This document shows positions 26,475-37,760 of a stretch of 54,302 bases of DNA, piece after piece. This DNA is from Veillonellales bacterium (lineage in GTDB: Bacteria > Bacillota > Negativicutes > JAAYSF01), in NCBI GenBank assembly GCA_039680175.1, contig JBDKTO010000111.1, forward strand, positions 1-54,302, written 5' to 3'. How positions within the stretch are numbered: the first letter of the stretch is position 1; each line of letters opens with the position of its first letter. The translations under genes were made by a program, and so were the position numbers. The notes under the pieces were generated by a model, which had not been told where the DNA came from, ran no database searches, and was given only the letters and a program-made list of their open reading frames with translations.

Positions 26475-26574
26475 ATTATAAATTCTCCTGTTAGTTTGTC
26501 AATTTATAGCTGCTTTACTCAACAAAGGCACCCCCGGAGCAGTCTATATTTTCTTGAGAAATTACTTTGTGCCT

Positions 26575-27357
26575 TTATTTCTCCCACTTATGAAGCCAGT
26601 CGACGATCACTGTCTGAACATCGGCGTGACGTCCGCTAAATACATGATCGGCACCATCCAGCTTATGAAAGATTTTTTTCCCTTTATATCGGCGATAAAG
26701 TTCTTCCGAGCCTCCGAGGGGAACAACACAATCCGCCGTCCCATGAATAATCAACAGCGGGGTTGTAAGTTTCTCCGCCGCTTCCAAGGGCTTATATTTC
26801 CCTTTGATTAAATCATTGGCAAAAATACCGTTATTGAGGGAAAATCCTTTGTTAAAAAAATTCGCAATGGTTTCTCCTGCAGCTGCTTTCTCCCAAAGTC
26901 CTTTCCCGAAAATTTCCTCGGCGCTAAACGTTTCTACGGGATATACTACAGCAGAAAGGGCCATGCGTCCGGCAATCGCCGCATCGTCCGGGTAGGTTAG
27001 CGCAACCAGCCCGCCTAAACTATGCCCCAGAAGAAAAATCGGCGCACCGATAAATTCCGGCTGATTTTTGACCCAGGAAACAACGCTCTGCAAATCTTCC
27101 TGCCAACCGGATACCCTTGTATCTTCCGCAAACTCGCCTCCACTTTCACCGGAGCCGGCAAAATCGAAGCGAACTGCTATCTTGCCGTCAGCTTCAATAG
27201 CTTGAGCGATATGAAGCATAAGCTGATTCGAACCGATCTTATCCCCGGTAAATCCATGGCAAAAAATCACTAACGGGGTTCCCGCCGGCACATTCCCATA
27301 ATTATGAATCATTGCCGACAGTTGTTGCCTGCCTTCAATAAACACATGCGTCTTCAT
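26575..27357 (-). CDS. alpha/beta hydrolase (serine esterase or peptidase S33-like)
   Basis: 260 residues. The nucleophile elbow is GHSLGG, with an oxyanion region FCHGFTGDKIGSNQ upstream, a probable acid in IIHGTADCVVP and the catalytic histidine in DGADHVFSG. The FDFAGSGES block is typical of feruloyl/cinnamoyl esterase-like and lysophospholipase-like members. There is no signal peptide, so it is cytoplasmic. The substrate is unknown. AAGGGGATAAAAT precedes the ATG. Confidence 0.85.
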   Translation of the reverse strand: MKTHVFIEGRQQLSAMIHNYGNVPAGTPLVIFCHGFTGDKIGSNQLMLHIAQAIEADGKIAVRFDFAGSGESGGEFAEDTRVSGWQEDLQSVVSWVKNQPEFIGAPIFLLGHSLGGLVALTYPDDAAIAGRMALSAVVYPVETFSAEEIFGKGLWEKAAAGETIANFFNKGFSLNNGIFANDLIKGKYKPLEAAEKLTTPLLIIHGTADCVVPLGGSEELYRRYKGKKIFHKLDGADHVFSGRHADVQTVIVDWLHKWEK

Positions 27358-27664
27358 ATTTTATCCCCTTGCTTTTATTTTTTATCTACTCATGATAAGT
27401 AGGCATCAGTATCTCTTGACGGGCTCTTACTCGTTTTCTGTTAGAATTATTGTCAAATCTAAAATAATTCTAACACTTTCTAATTGCAATTTCTGCTGTC
27501 AATATCACTTCCGGTTTCCTGGAACGTTGCTTTATGGCATAAACATAATAAAAAATAAAGTATTCTTGCAAATTCAGACAGGACTGACAGCTTATATCAC
27601 GAAGAAAACAATTAGCACGTTAATATTATTCAAGCCATTTTAAGAAAAAGGAAGGGATTTATTC
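27358..27664. other. intergenic region upstream of nifJ
   Basis: No gene is seen. The only clear structure is an inverted repeat with 12-bp arms (GTTAGAATTATT at 27440-27451 and its complement at 27463-27474) around an 11-base loop, about 190 bases before nifJ. It may act on nifJ or on the divergent hydrolase gene. Confidence 0.5.
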
Positions 27665-30600
27665 ATGGCAAGAAAAATGAAAACAATGGATGGAAATACC
27701 GCCGCCGCCCACGTTTCTTACGCTTTTACCGATGTAGCGGCCATCTATCCCATCACTCCGTCATCTCCTATGGCGGAACACGCGGATGAATGGGTTGCCC
27801 AGGGACGAAAAAATATTTTCGGCCAACCGGTTAAAATCGTCGAAATGCAAGCTGAAAGCGGCGCCGCCGGAGCAGTTCACGGTTCCTTGCAGGCCGGCGC
27901 TTTAACAACCACCTACACTGCATCCCAGGGATTGCTGCTGATGATCCCCAATATGTATAAAATTGCCGGCGAACTGCTGCCCGGCGTATTTCATGTCAGC
28001 GCCAGAACCGTCGGTGCCAACGCCATCAGCATTTTCGGCGATCACTCCGACGTCATGGCGACCCGCCAAACCGGCTTCGCCTTACTGGCGGAAAGCAGCG
28101 TCCAGCAGGTCATGGACTTATCCGCAGTTGCCCATTTAGCAGCGATTAAAGGCCGAGTCCCGTTTTTGAACTTTTTCGACGGGTTCCGTACTTCCCATGA
28201 AGTACAAAAAATTGAAGTACTGGAATATGATGAACTGGCTAAATTGTTAGATCGGGATGCCGTGGATGCATTCCGCCGCCGGGGCCTGAATCCGGACCAT
28301 CCGGTGCTGCGGGGAACAGTGCAAAATTCCGACATTCACTTCCAGCAAAGAGAAATTGCCAACCGCTATTATCAGGCTCTGCCAGACATTGTCGAAAATT
28401 ATATGGCGGAAATCAGCAAGCTGACCGGCCGGGAATATCACCTCTTCAACTACTATGGCGCTAAGGATGCCGACCGCATCATTATAGCCATGGGCTCGGT
28501 CTGCGAAGCCACTGAAGAAGTCGTGGATTATCTCAATGCCAAAGGCGAAAAAGTCGGCCTGCTGACCGTTCATTTGTACCGGCCTTTCTCTGCCAAGCAT
28601 TTCTTAAAATATATCCCGAAAACAGTCAAAAAGATTGCCGTTCTCGACAGAACGAAGGAAATGGGCGCCTATGCCGAACCTCTGTATCTAGATGTAAAAT
28701 CCGTGTTCTACAATAATGATTGGCAGCCTGTCATCGTCGGCGGCCGCTACGGATTAGGCGGAAAAGATATCATCCCCAGTCATATCCAGGGAGTCTTTGA
28801 AAATCTGAAACAAGGGCAGCCGCAAGACAACTTCACGGTCGGCATCGTAGACGATGTCACCCATACATCCTTGCCTTTCGGCGACGATATTGATACCACT
28901 GCCGCAGGAACAAAAGCTTGCAAGTTCTGGGGCCTCGGCTCCGACGGAACAGTCGGTGCCAACAAAAGCGCCATTAAAATTATCGGTGATAACACCAAAA
29001 TGTATGCGCAAGCCTACTTCGCTTACGATTCTAAAAAGTCCGGCGGTGTAACCATCTCTCATCTCCGCTTTGGCAAAAACCCCATTAAATCCCCTTACCT
29101 GATTAATAAGGCCGACTTTATTGCCTGCCACAATCAGTCCTATGTTGATAAATACACTGTCCTGGACGGCCTGAAAAAAGGCGGCAGCTTCCTGTTAAAC
29201 TGCATCTGGTCGCCGGAAGAACTGGAACAATACCTGCCGGCAGCCATGAAACGCTATATTGCCAACAACAATATTAACTTCTATACCCTCGATGCCGTTA
29301 AAATCGCCCAGGAAATCGGCTTAGGCGGCAGAATCAACATGATCATGCAGGCAGCATTTTTCAAGATTGCCGATATTATTCCCCTGGAAGATGCCGTAAA
29401 ATATCTGAAAGACGCTGTTCTAACTTCCTATGGCAAAAAAGGACAAAACGTAGTGGATATGAATAATGCCGCTATTGACAAAGGTGTAGCATCCATCGTA
29501 AAAATCAATGTTCCAGCCGCATGGCTGAGTGCGACGGATAAAGGCGCCGATGAAACAGCCGTTCCGTCCTTTATCAAGAATATTCTCGTTCCGATGAATC
29601 GTCAGGAAGGAGACAAGCTGCCGGTCAGTGCTTTCGACGGCATGGAAGACGGCACCTTCCCCATGGGTACTGCGGCCTATGAGAAACGGGGCATTGCGAT
29701 CAACGTTCCAGAATGGCAACCAGATAAATGTATCCAGTGCAACCAGTGTTCCTATGTATGTCCCCATGCAACCATTCGTCCCGTTTTAGCGACTGATGAC
29801 GAAGTGAAAGTAGCCCCCGCCGGATTTACGGTAAAACCGGCTGCCGGCGCCAAGGGCTTAAACTTCCGGATGACGGTCAGCCCGCTGGATTGTACCGGCT
29901 GCGGCAATTGCGCCCAAATTTGCCCGGCTAAAGAAAAAGCTTTGGTCATGAAACCGATTGCCAGCCAAATGCCTCAGGCCGATCTGTGGGAATATGCCAT
30001 GAAGCTTGCGCCAAAAGCCAATCCTGTCAATCCCTTTACCGTTAAAGGCAGCCAGTTCGAACAACCCCTGTTGGAGTTCTCCGGTGCTTGTGCCGGCTGC
30101 GGTGAAACGCCTTACGCCAAATTAGTCACCCAGCTGTTCGGCGACCGGATGATGGTAGCCAACGCCACCGGCTGCTCCTCTGTCTGGTCGGGCAGCTCGC
30201 CTTCGATTCCTTATACCCAAAATCATCTCGGGCACGGTCCAGCCTGGGGCAATTCCCTGTTTGAAGACAATGCGGAATATGGCCTCGGCATGATGGTAGG
30301 CGTCAACCAGCTTCGTGCCAAAGTTGCGCTGGATGCCCAGACGGCACTTTCCCTGCCGGTGAAGCAGGAACTGAAGGCAGCGCTGGAAGATTGGCTGACC
30401 AATAAAGATAAAAATGACGGCACCCGGGCCAGAGCCGATAAGCTGATTGCCGTACTGGAAAAAGAAAAAGGCCGGGAGCCTGTACTCAATGAAATTTATA
30501 AGAATAAAGACTTCTTAGTAAAACGTTCCCACTGGATATTCGGCGGCGACGGCTGGGCTTATGACATCGGCTTTGGCGGTCTTGACCATGTTCTGGCCTC

Positions 30601-31207
30601 CGGCGAAGACGTCAATGTCCTGGTCTTTGATACCGAAGTATATTCCAATACCGGCGGTCAGTCCTCTAAATCCACACCGACGGCAGCAATTGCCAAATTT
30701 GCCGCCAGCGGTAAGAAAACGAAGAAAAAAGACCTTGGCATGATCGCCATGAGCTATGGCTATGTGTATGTGGCCCAAATCGCTATGGGTGCCGACAAGA
30801 ATCAAACCCTGAAGGCCATTGCCGAAGCCGAAGCCTATCCCGGTCCTTCTTTGGTTGTAGCTTACGCCCCTTGCATTAACCACGGCCTGAAAGCCGGTAT
30901 GGGCAACAGCCAGCTGGAAGCCAAACGAGCGGTGGACTGCGGCTACTGGGCTTTGTACCGTTACAATCCGGAATTAAAAGGCACCAGCAAAAGTGCCTTT
31001 ACCCTGGATTCCAAAGAACCAACCATGAACTTCAGAGAGTTCCTGCTGGGTGAAGTCCGCTATTCCTCTTTAAAGAAACAATTCCCCGACATGGCGGACG
31101 CTTTGTTTGAGAAAACAGAGCAGGATGCTGCCGAAAGACGGGAAACCTATAAGAATCTGGCGACTCAGGCCAGCTTAGCAGCCCAGGACACAGTCGCTGC
31201 AAAATAA
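27665..31207 (+). CDS. nifJ: pyruvate:ferredoxin (flavodoxin) oxidoreductase
   Basis: 1180 residues, the full single-chain enzyme. Domain order is as follows. The pyrimidine-binding domain comes first (YPITPSSPMAEHADEW near residue 30). Domain II, the gamma-type domain and a double [4Fe-4S] ferredoxin module follow (CIQCNQCSYVCP and CTGCGNCAQICP, around residues 695 and 750). The TPP-binding domain comes last (GCAGCGETPY, GDGWAYDIGFGGLDHV, NTGGQSSKSTPT). It oxidises pyruvate to acetyl-CoA and CO2 and reduces ferredoxin. In an anaerobic diazotroph that ferredoxin can feed NifH. AAGGAAGGGATTTATTC precedes the ATG. Confidence 0.96.
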   Translation: MARKMKTMDGNTAAAHVSYAFTDVAAIYPITPSSPMAEHADEWVAQGRKNIFGQPVKIVEMQAESGAAGAVHGSLQAGALTTTYTASQGLLLMIPNMYKIAGELLPGVFHVSARTVGANAISIFGDHSDVMATRQTGFALLAESSVQQVMDLSAVAHLAAIKGRVPFLNFFDGFRTSHEVQKIEVLEYDELAKLLDRDAVDAFRRRGLNPDHPVLRGTVQNSDIHFQQREIANRYYQALPDIVENYMAEISKLTGREYHLFNYYGAKDADRIIIAMGSVCEATEEVVDYLNAKGEKVGLLTVHLYRPFSAKHFLKYIPKTVKKIAVLDRTKEMGAYAEPLYLDVKSVFYNNDWQPVIVGGRYGLGGKDIIPSHIQGVFENLKQGQPQDNFTVGIVDDVTHTSLPFGDDIDTTAAGTKACKFWGLGSDGTVGANKSAIKIIGDNTKMYAQAYFAYDSKKSGGVTISHLRFGKNPIKSPYLINKADFIACHNQSYVDKYTVLDGLKKGGSFLLNCIWSPEELEQYLPAAMKRYIANNNINFYTLDAVKIAQEIGLGGRINMIMQAAFFKIADIIPLEDAVKYLKDAVLTSYGKKGQNVVDMNNAAIDKGVASIVKINVPAAWLSATDKGADETAVPSFIKNILVPMNRQEGDKLPVSAFDGMEDGTFPMGTAAYEKRGIAINVPEWQPDKCIQCNQCSYVCPHATIRPVLATDDEVKVAPAGFTVKPAAGAKGLNFRMTVSPLDCTGCGNCAQICPAKEKALVMKPIASQMPQADLWEYAMKLAPKANPVNPFTVKGSQFEQPLLEFSGACAGCGETPYAKLVTQLFGDRMMVANATGCSSVWSGSSPSIPYTQNHLGHGPAWGNSLFEDNAEYGLGMMVGVNQLRAKVALDAQTALSLPVKQELKAALEDWLTNKDKNDGTRARADKLIAVLEKEKGREPVLNEIYKNKDFLVKRSHWIFGGDGWAYDIGFGGLDHVLASGEDVNVLVFDTEVYSNTGGQSSKSTPTAAIAKFAASGKKTKKKDLGMIAMSYGYVYVAQIAMGADKNQTLKAIAEAEAYPGPSLVVAYAPCINHGLKAGMGNSQLEAKRAVDCGYWALYRYNPELKGTSKSAFTLDSKEPTMNFREFLLGEVRYSSLKKQFPDMADALFEKTEQDAAERRETYKNLATQASLAAQDTVAAK

Positions 31208-31222
31208 TAACTTAAAAGAATC

Positions 31223-31253
31223 AAACTGCCGGCCAATAGCCGGCAGTTTTTTT
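31223..31253 (+). terminator. terminator after nifJ
   Basis: AACTGCCGGC and GCCGGCAGTT flank CAATA and are followed by a run of seven T residues. It separates nifJ from the biotin operon. Confidence 0.92.
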
Positions 31254-31299
31254 ACAGCGCAGGTCCGGCCCTCGGTTTACAAAAAGCTTCCCCTGCTAT

Positions 31300-31349
31300 A
31301 TAATAGTATCGTTAACCTAATGAATTTATATGGTTAACGATACTATTAT
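31300..31349. promoter_or_regulatory. BirA-type biotin operator upstream of the bio operon
   Basis: Arms ATAATAGTATCGTTAACC (31300-31317) and GGTTAACGATACTATTAT (31332-31349) are perfect complements separated by 14 bases. The core GTTAACC-N14-GGTTAAC is the known BirA operator pattern in Firmicutes. It lies 16 bases before the first gene, and the TATAAT-like sequence in the left arm overlaps a likely -10 element. Repression by biotinyl-AMP-loaded BirA is expected. Confidence 0.88.
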
Positions 31350-31365
31350 AAAGAGGAGTCCTGCG

Positions 31366-31863
31366 GTGAAAATTAAAATTCGTGTATTAACCAAACTGGC
31401 CCTGCTTGCCGCTTTGATCACTGTAACCGGCGCCATCAAACTCCCCAGTTTCGCCGCCGGAGCCGAATTTCAGCTTTCGGCTCCCTTAGCGGTAGCGATT
31501 TGTGCCGTCTATGGATTCACCAGCTATATTACTGCCGGTATATTATCCAGTCTGATCGGCTTGATATTGGGCCTGCAAAATCTGCTGAATATCTCCATCG
31601 CGATGATTTTTCGCCTGACCATCGGCGGACTGCTGCTTTTATGCGGCACAAGCCGGCCGATGCTGATCATTGCCGGTCCCATCGGCTCAGCACTTGCCCG
31701 CTTGTCCCTGGGACTATGGATCGGTCGGGCAGTTATCCCGCTGCTGGCTGCCGCCCTGCCGGGGATGTTGTTTACCGCAGCAGCAGCCGTACCGTTGACC
31801 CGGCTATTGCAGCGGGTAAAAATTCAAACTGAGAAGGTGATTCATTATGCTGTACAGCGTTAG
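31366..31863 (+). CDS. small integral membrane protein heading the bio operon, possible ECF-type S component
   Basis: 165 residues with about five or six hydrophobic segments. Features are LTKLALLAALITVTGAIKLP near the N-terminus and LSAPLAVAICAVYGF with a GILSSLIGLILG loop. The size and layout resemble substrate-binding (S) components of energy-coupling-factor transporters. It is not recognisable as BioY. Being the first gene after a BirA operator and overlapping bioW by 17 bases, it may import biotin or a pimelate-like precursor; this is inference. The GTG start follows GAGGAGTCCTGCG. An upstream ATG at 31330 lies inside the operator and is rejected. Confidence 0.65.
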   Translation: MKIKIRVLTKLALLAALITVTGAIKLPSFAAGAEFQLSAPLAVAICAVYGFTSYITAGILSSLIGLILGLQNLLNISIAMIFRLTIGGLLLLCGTSRPMLIIAGPIGSALARLSLGLWIGRAVIPLLAAALPGMLFTAAAAVPLTRLLQRVKIQTEKVIHYAVQR

Positions 31864-32616
31864 AATGCGAGCTGCCCAGGGAGGCGCTCATGAACTGGGA
31901 GGCCGGCACATATCAGGCGCTGAAAGACTTGTCGCCTTTAACCGGGTGGCTGAAGTCACCGACGATATGCTGGCCCGGGCTTTTTCCCATACCCGTGGCC
32001 GGGCCGATTTCATCAATGTAAACGTCGAAGCCATTGAAAATTCTTGTCTGAAAAAGGCACCCTTACTGCCTGTACATACCATTACCGTACCGGATGCAAC
32101 TGCCGGGCGGAAAGCGGCAAAAGCCGCTTTAGTCGAAGCCGGTGTTGCGCCTTCCGCTGTTGAGGAAGGCTTTAACCTTCTGCAATCCCTCCTTGACAGC
32201 ATGCGGGGCGCCATGCTGCTTTGCGCCGAAACCGGCAAACGACTGGATGATACCGGCATGCGGGGTATCCGGGTATCCCGTATGGATATTGAAAATGAAC
32301 CTTTGTTTTCCGTCTGGCTGGAAAAGCAAGGATTCCACAATGTTCATGTCCGGGAGGCATTAGTACTGGCTGCCAAAGTGGCTGCCGCTCCGGGAATGAT
32401 CGCCGAACTATGCTGGTCCGACGACCCGGAATATACAACCGGCTATGTGGCCTCTCCCCAGAAGGGCTACTTCCGGTTTTCTCATTTAAAACCCCTTGGC
32501 AGTCCCCTTGGCGGACGAATCTTCTTTCTTCGTCCGGAAACAGTTCCGACCATTGCGGCAGACTATCTGCAAAATCAGCCGGTACTAATCACTCTGCCTG
32601 AAGAAGCAAGAATCCA

Positions 32617-32620
<4 letters not shown>
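31847..32620 (+). CDS. bioW: 6-carboxyhexanoate-CoA ligase (pimeloyl-CoA synthetase)
   Basis: 257 residues. MLYSVRMRAAQGGAHELGG, the central ERLVAFNRV region and RVSRMDIENEP are BioW hallmarks, and YTTGYVASPQKGYFRF lies near the C-terminus. BioW activates pimelate with CoA and ATP, the first committed step of the pimelate route to biotin used by Bacillus-type bacteria. The ATG lies within the end of the membrane-protein gene, and the stop overlaps the bioF start by 4 bases (GTGA). Confidence 0.93.
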
Positions 32621-34534
<1,914 letters not shown>

Positions 34535-34536
34535 CG

Positions 34537-35877
34537 ATGAATGAAATTGAAAGGAAAGATAAGCAGTATATCTGGCATCCCTTTACCGCAATGCGATCTT
34601 GGGTGGAAGAACCCCAAAAAATCATTGCTGAAGCCCGCGGCATCAAGCTCGTCGATACGGAAGGCCGGGAATACTATGACGGCGTTTCTTCCCTCTGGGT
34701 CAACATCCATGGCCATCGCAAAGCTGAGATTGACCAAGCCATTATTGACCAACTGGGAAAAGCAGCCCATACCACCATGCTGGGCCTGATCAGTATCCCG
34801 GCGGCGGAGCTGGCGGAACAATTAGTCGCTATCACTCCCCCCGGCCTGAATAAAGTATTTTACTCGGACGACGGCTCCACCGCCGTGGAAGTAGCGCTCA
34901 AAATGTCCTTTCAATACTGGCAGCTGAAAGGCAAGAAGCAAAAGCAAAAATTCATTGCCCTGGAACAGGCCTACCACGGAGATACCGTAGGTACCGTAAG
35001 CGTAGGCGGTATTGACCTTTTCCACCGCATTTTTAAACCTCTGCTGTTCCAGCCTCTTCATACTCCCTGCCCTTCCTGCTATCACTGCCGCCTGGCCGCC
35101 GACAGCACAACCTGCGGCATGGCCTGTGCCGATGCTTTGGAACAGCTGCTGGCCGAGCATCATGAAAAAATTGCCGCACTGGTTCTGGAGCCTTTAGTGC
35201 AGGCTGCTGCCGGCATGCTGACGTCGCCTCACGGCTATCTGAAAAAAGTGCGGGAACTGACCGAAAAATATAATGTGCTGCTGATCGCCGACGAAGTAGC
35301 CACCGGCTTTGGCCGAACCGGCAAAATGTTCGCCTGCGAACACGAAAACGTCAGCCCTGATCTCATGACCATCTCCAAGGGCATTACCGCCGGTTACCTG
35401 CCCCTGGCAGCCACTCTGACTACCGATGAAATCTACAACGCTTTTCTGGGAGACTGCGGTGAAAAGCGAACCTTCTATCACGGTCATTCCTATACCGGCA
35501 ACCCCTTGGCCTGCGCCGCCGCTTTGGCCAATCTAAAAGTTTTTCGGGAAGAAAAAGTTATCGACGGCCTGCCGGCTAAAATTGCTGCTGCCGCCGCCAA
35601 GCTGACGGAGTTTCAAACTTTAGCCCATGTCGGAGACATTCGCCAGCGCGGCCTGATTGTCGGTATTGAATTAATGCAGAACAAGGAAGCAAAAAAACCT
35701 TATCCCTGGAAAGATTCTATGGGAATCCAGGTCTGTAACAAAGCCAGGGACTACGGCCTGTTAATTCGTCCGGTAGGAGACGTGGTTGTCTTCATGCCGC
35801 CCCTGGCCAGTACGGTAGAGGAAATAGAAATCATGCTGTCCATTATCGGTCGCTGTATCCGAGAAGTAACCGATTAA
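34537..35877 (+). CDS. bioA: adenosylmethionine-8-amino-7-oxononanoate aminotransferase
   Basis: 446 residues of class III aminotransferase. WHPFTAMRSW and YYDGVSSLWVNIHGH near the N-terminus are specific to BioA. IADEVATGFGRTG contains the PLP aspartate and TISKGITAGYLPLAA contains the lysine. It makes 7,8-diaminopelargonate from KAPA, which BioD then uses. It is the last gene of the operon. bioB, needed for the final sulfur insertion, is not in this window. Confidence 0.94.
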   Translation: MNEIERKDKQYIWHPFTAMRSWVEEPQKIIAEARGIKLVDTEGREYYDGVSSLWVNIHGHRKAEIDQAIIDQLGKAAHTTMLGLISIPAAELAEQLVAITPPGLNKVFYSDDGSTAVEVALKMSFQYWQLKGKKQKQKFIALEQAYHGDTVGTVSVGGIDLFHRIFKPLLFQPLHTPCPSCYHCRLAADSTTCGMACADALEQLLAEHHEKIAALVLEPLVQAAAGMLTSPHGYLKKVRELTEKYNVLLIADEVATGFGRTGKMFACEHENVSPDLMTISKGITAGYLPLAATLTTDEIYNAFLGDCGEKRTFYHGHSYTGNPLACAAALANLKVFREEKVIDGLPAKIAAAAAKLTEFQTLAHVGDIRQRGLIVGIELMQNKEAKKPYPWKDSMGIQVCNKARDYGLLIRPVGDVVVFMPPLASTVEEIEIMLSIIGRCIREVTD

Positions 35878-35935
35878 CCATAAAATCCACCTTTAATTGC
35901 AGCATATTTCTCCATTTTCATCATAGCGATAAGGG

Positions 35936-35987
35936 CCCCTTCATATAAGTTATTGATTGCGAATCTTTAACAAAAGAAGGGGTTTTT
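35936..35987 (+). promoter_or_regulatory. stem pairing the ribosome site of the L,D-transpeptidase gene with an upstream C-run
   Basis: CCCCTTC (35936-35942) can pair with GAAGGGG (35976-35982), which is also the ribosome site of the next gene and is followed by five T residues. The structure could end bioA transcripts or mask the start of the downstream gene. The loop is long (33 bases), so stability is uncertain. Confidence 0.35.
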
Positions 35988-35988
35988 C

Positions 35989-37239
35989 GTGTCCCTGTAT
36001 CGCTTGGCTGTGCTTGTTTTCTTATTGCTTTGCTTTGCCGTATCACCCCATCAAATCTGGGCTGCCCCGGCATCTCCCGCCATTGTGATCAATCTTCCCA
36101 GCCGGACACTTGCATACTATGATAACGATGAACTCATAAAAGAATATCCGGTGGCCATTGGCTCCGTCTCCACCCCTACCCCACTGGGAACTTTTCGCAT
36201 CCTGGAAAAAGAAACAAACCCTGTCTGGTACCCTCCCGGCAAAGACTGTTTCGTTCCCTCCGGCCCGGCCAATCCATTGGGCTATCGCTGGCTGGGATTT
36301 CTGCCGACCTACGGCATCCACGGCACCAATATGCCATGGTCCATCGGCTCCGTCAGTTCCAACGGCTGTATCCGCATGCTGGAAGCGGATGTGGAAGAGT
36401 TGTTCACAATGGCAGACTGTCAAACACCGGTGCAGATTACCTACGACCGGATAAAAATCCGAATAGACAAAAGCGGTAACGCCTCCCTCGGCATCTATCC
36501 TGACGTATACGGCTATCAGCCTATTTCCTTAACGGATATCCATAATCGCTTAACCGCCTGCGGTCTGGACGGTTTGGCGGAAGAAAGTCTTGTTGCAAAG
36601 CTGCTCCGCGAGCAACCGGATGAGCAGTTTTTTTTCGCTCAGGTTTACCGCCTGAAAGTAAACGGAAAACTGCTGACTGAGCATGTCGCGGCCATCAATG
36701 ACACATTGTACGCACCGGTTATGGCGATAGCTGCCCGATTAAATTCCCCTCTAAGCTGGGATGAATCAAACCGCCTGATTATCGGTAACCGAACCACTGT
36801 TCCCGGACTGCTGAAAGGCCGCACAGTATATGTAAGAACCGATGATTTATCGCTGCTGTTCGGCGGCAGACAATTGTGGGACCCTGATGGCAGCTGCTTA
36901 CTCTTCCAGGTTCCCACCCTGTTTTTTGCCGGTCAGCCAATAAGCAGTTCTGTACAGCTGAGAGCCGACGGCAATCTGATACCCGCGCTGGCAGTAGCAA
37001 AAGCATTGCAGCAAAAAGTAACCTGGGATGAAAAACGGCAAACGTTATCCAACGCCATTCGACGGATACCTGTTACTGTCATCGACGGTGAACCTTATCT
37101 GGCTGACTCCCGGCTGGGTGAATATTTTAACGCCAGTGTCCAGCGGGATGAAACAATGCAAATATTAGAACTGAATTACCCCCGCTATGATCTGGACCTT
37201 TCCATGTATCTTGATTGGTGGGGGGAATGTTTCGATTAG
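35989..37239 (+). CDS. exported L,D-transpeptidase (YkuD domain) with copper-amine-oxidase-N-like C-terminal repeats
   Basis: 416 residues. An N-terminal signal peptide (LAVLVFLLLCFAVSP, cleavage near IWAAPA) targets it to the envelope. The YkuD domain spans about residues 30-150 with the catalytic motif YGIHGTN and SSNGCIRM, whose cysteine is the nucleophile. About 250 C-terminal residues follow; VNGKLLTEHVAAINDTLYAP and similar blocks resemble the copper-amine-oxidase N-terminal-like domain. It likely forms 3-3 peptidoglycan cross-links or anchors proteins. The start is a GTG with AAGAAGGGG upstream. Confidence 0.87.
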   Translation: MSLYRLAVLVFLLLCFAVSPHQIWAAPASPAIVINLPSRTLAYYDNDELIKEYPVAIGSVSTPTPLGTFRILEKETNPVWYPPGKDCFVPSGPANPLGYRWLGFLPTYGIHGTNMPWSIGSVSSNGCIRMLEADVEELFTMADCQTPVQITYDRIKIRIDKSGNASLGIYPDVYGYQPISLTDIHNRLTACGLDGLAEESLVAKLLREQPDEQFFFAQVYRLKVNGKLLTEHVAAINDTLYAPVMAIAARLNSPLSWDESNRLIIGNRTTVPGLLKGRTVYVRTDDLSLLFGGRQLWDPDGSCLLFQVPTLFFAGQPISSSVQLRADGNLIPALAVAKALQQKVTWDEKRQTLSNAIRRIPVTVIDGEPYLADSRLGEYFNASVQRDETMQILELNYPRYDLDLSMYLDWWGECFD

Positions 37240-37322
37240 CGGAATAGCCTTTGCTATAATCCGGCAATTTATGATATACTGATAATTACGAATATAGGAG
37301 TATAAAGAAATGAGGGAATAAG

Positions 37323-37754
37323 TTGAAAAAGGCAATCATCGAAATGGCTCAGGGAAAAATTGAAATCGAGTTATTTGCAAAGGATGCCCCAAATACAGTT
37401 GCTAATTTTGAAAAATTAATTACAGAAGGATTCTATGACGGCTTAACCTTCCATCGCGTCATAAAGGGCTTCGTTGCCCAAGGCGGCTGTCCTAACGGCA
37501 ATGGAACCGGCGGCCCCGGTTATACGATTCCCTGCGAAACAAAAGGCAACCCCAATAAACACGAGCGGGGTTCTCTGTCCATGGCTCATCGCGGCCCTAA
37601 CACCGGCGGCAGCCAGTTTTTCATCGTTTACGAGCCACAGCCCCATCTGGACGGCGTACATACCGTATTTGGCAAAGTCATCCAGGGCATGGATGTGGTC
37701 GAGCAGATTCAGCCCGGCGACGTTATGAACCGGGTAAGCGTGGTAGAGGAATAA
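37323..37754 (+). CDS. cyclophilin-type peptidyl-prolyl cis-trans isomerase
   Basis: 143 residues, a minimal cyclophilin. [13 protein letters not shown] carries the catalytic arginine and the phenylalanine of the active site. [19 protein letters not shown] and [11 protein letters not shown] complete the substrate groove. There is no signal peptide, so it acts in the cytoplasm. The start is a TTG preceded by GAGGGAATAAG. A TATACT -10-like element lies about 50 bases upstream. Confidence 0.94.
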   Translation: MKKAIIEMAQGKIEIELFAKDAPNTVANFEKLITEGFYDGLTFHRVIKGFVAQGGCPNGNGTGGPGYTIPCETKGNPNKHERGSLSMAHRGPNTGGSQFFIVYEPQPHLDGVHTVFGKVIQGMDVVEQIQPGDVMNRVSVVEE

Positions 37755-37760
37755 CGAGCC

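Noticed and set aside
31330-31365. Earlier ATG for the bio operon membrane protein
   Set aside because: It lies within the BirA operator; the GTG at 31366 has a strong ribosome site.
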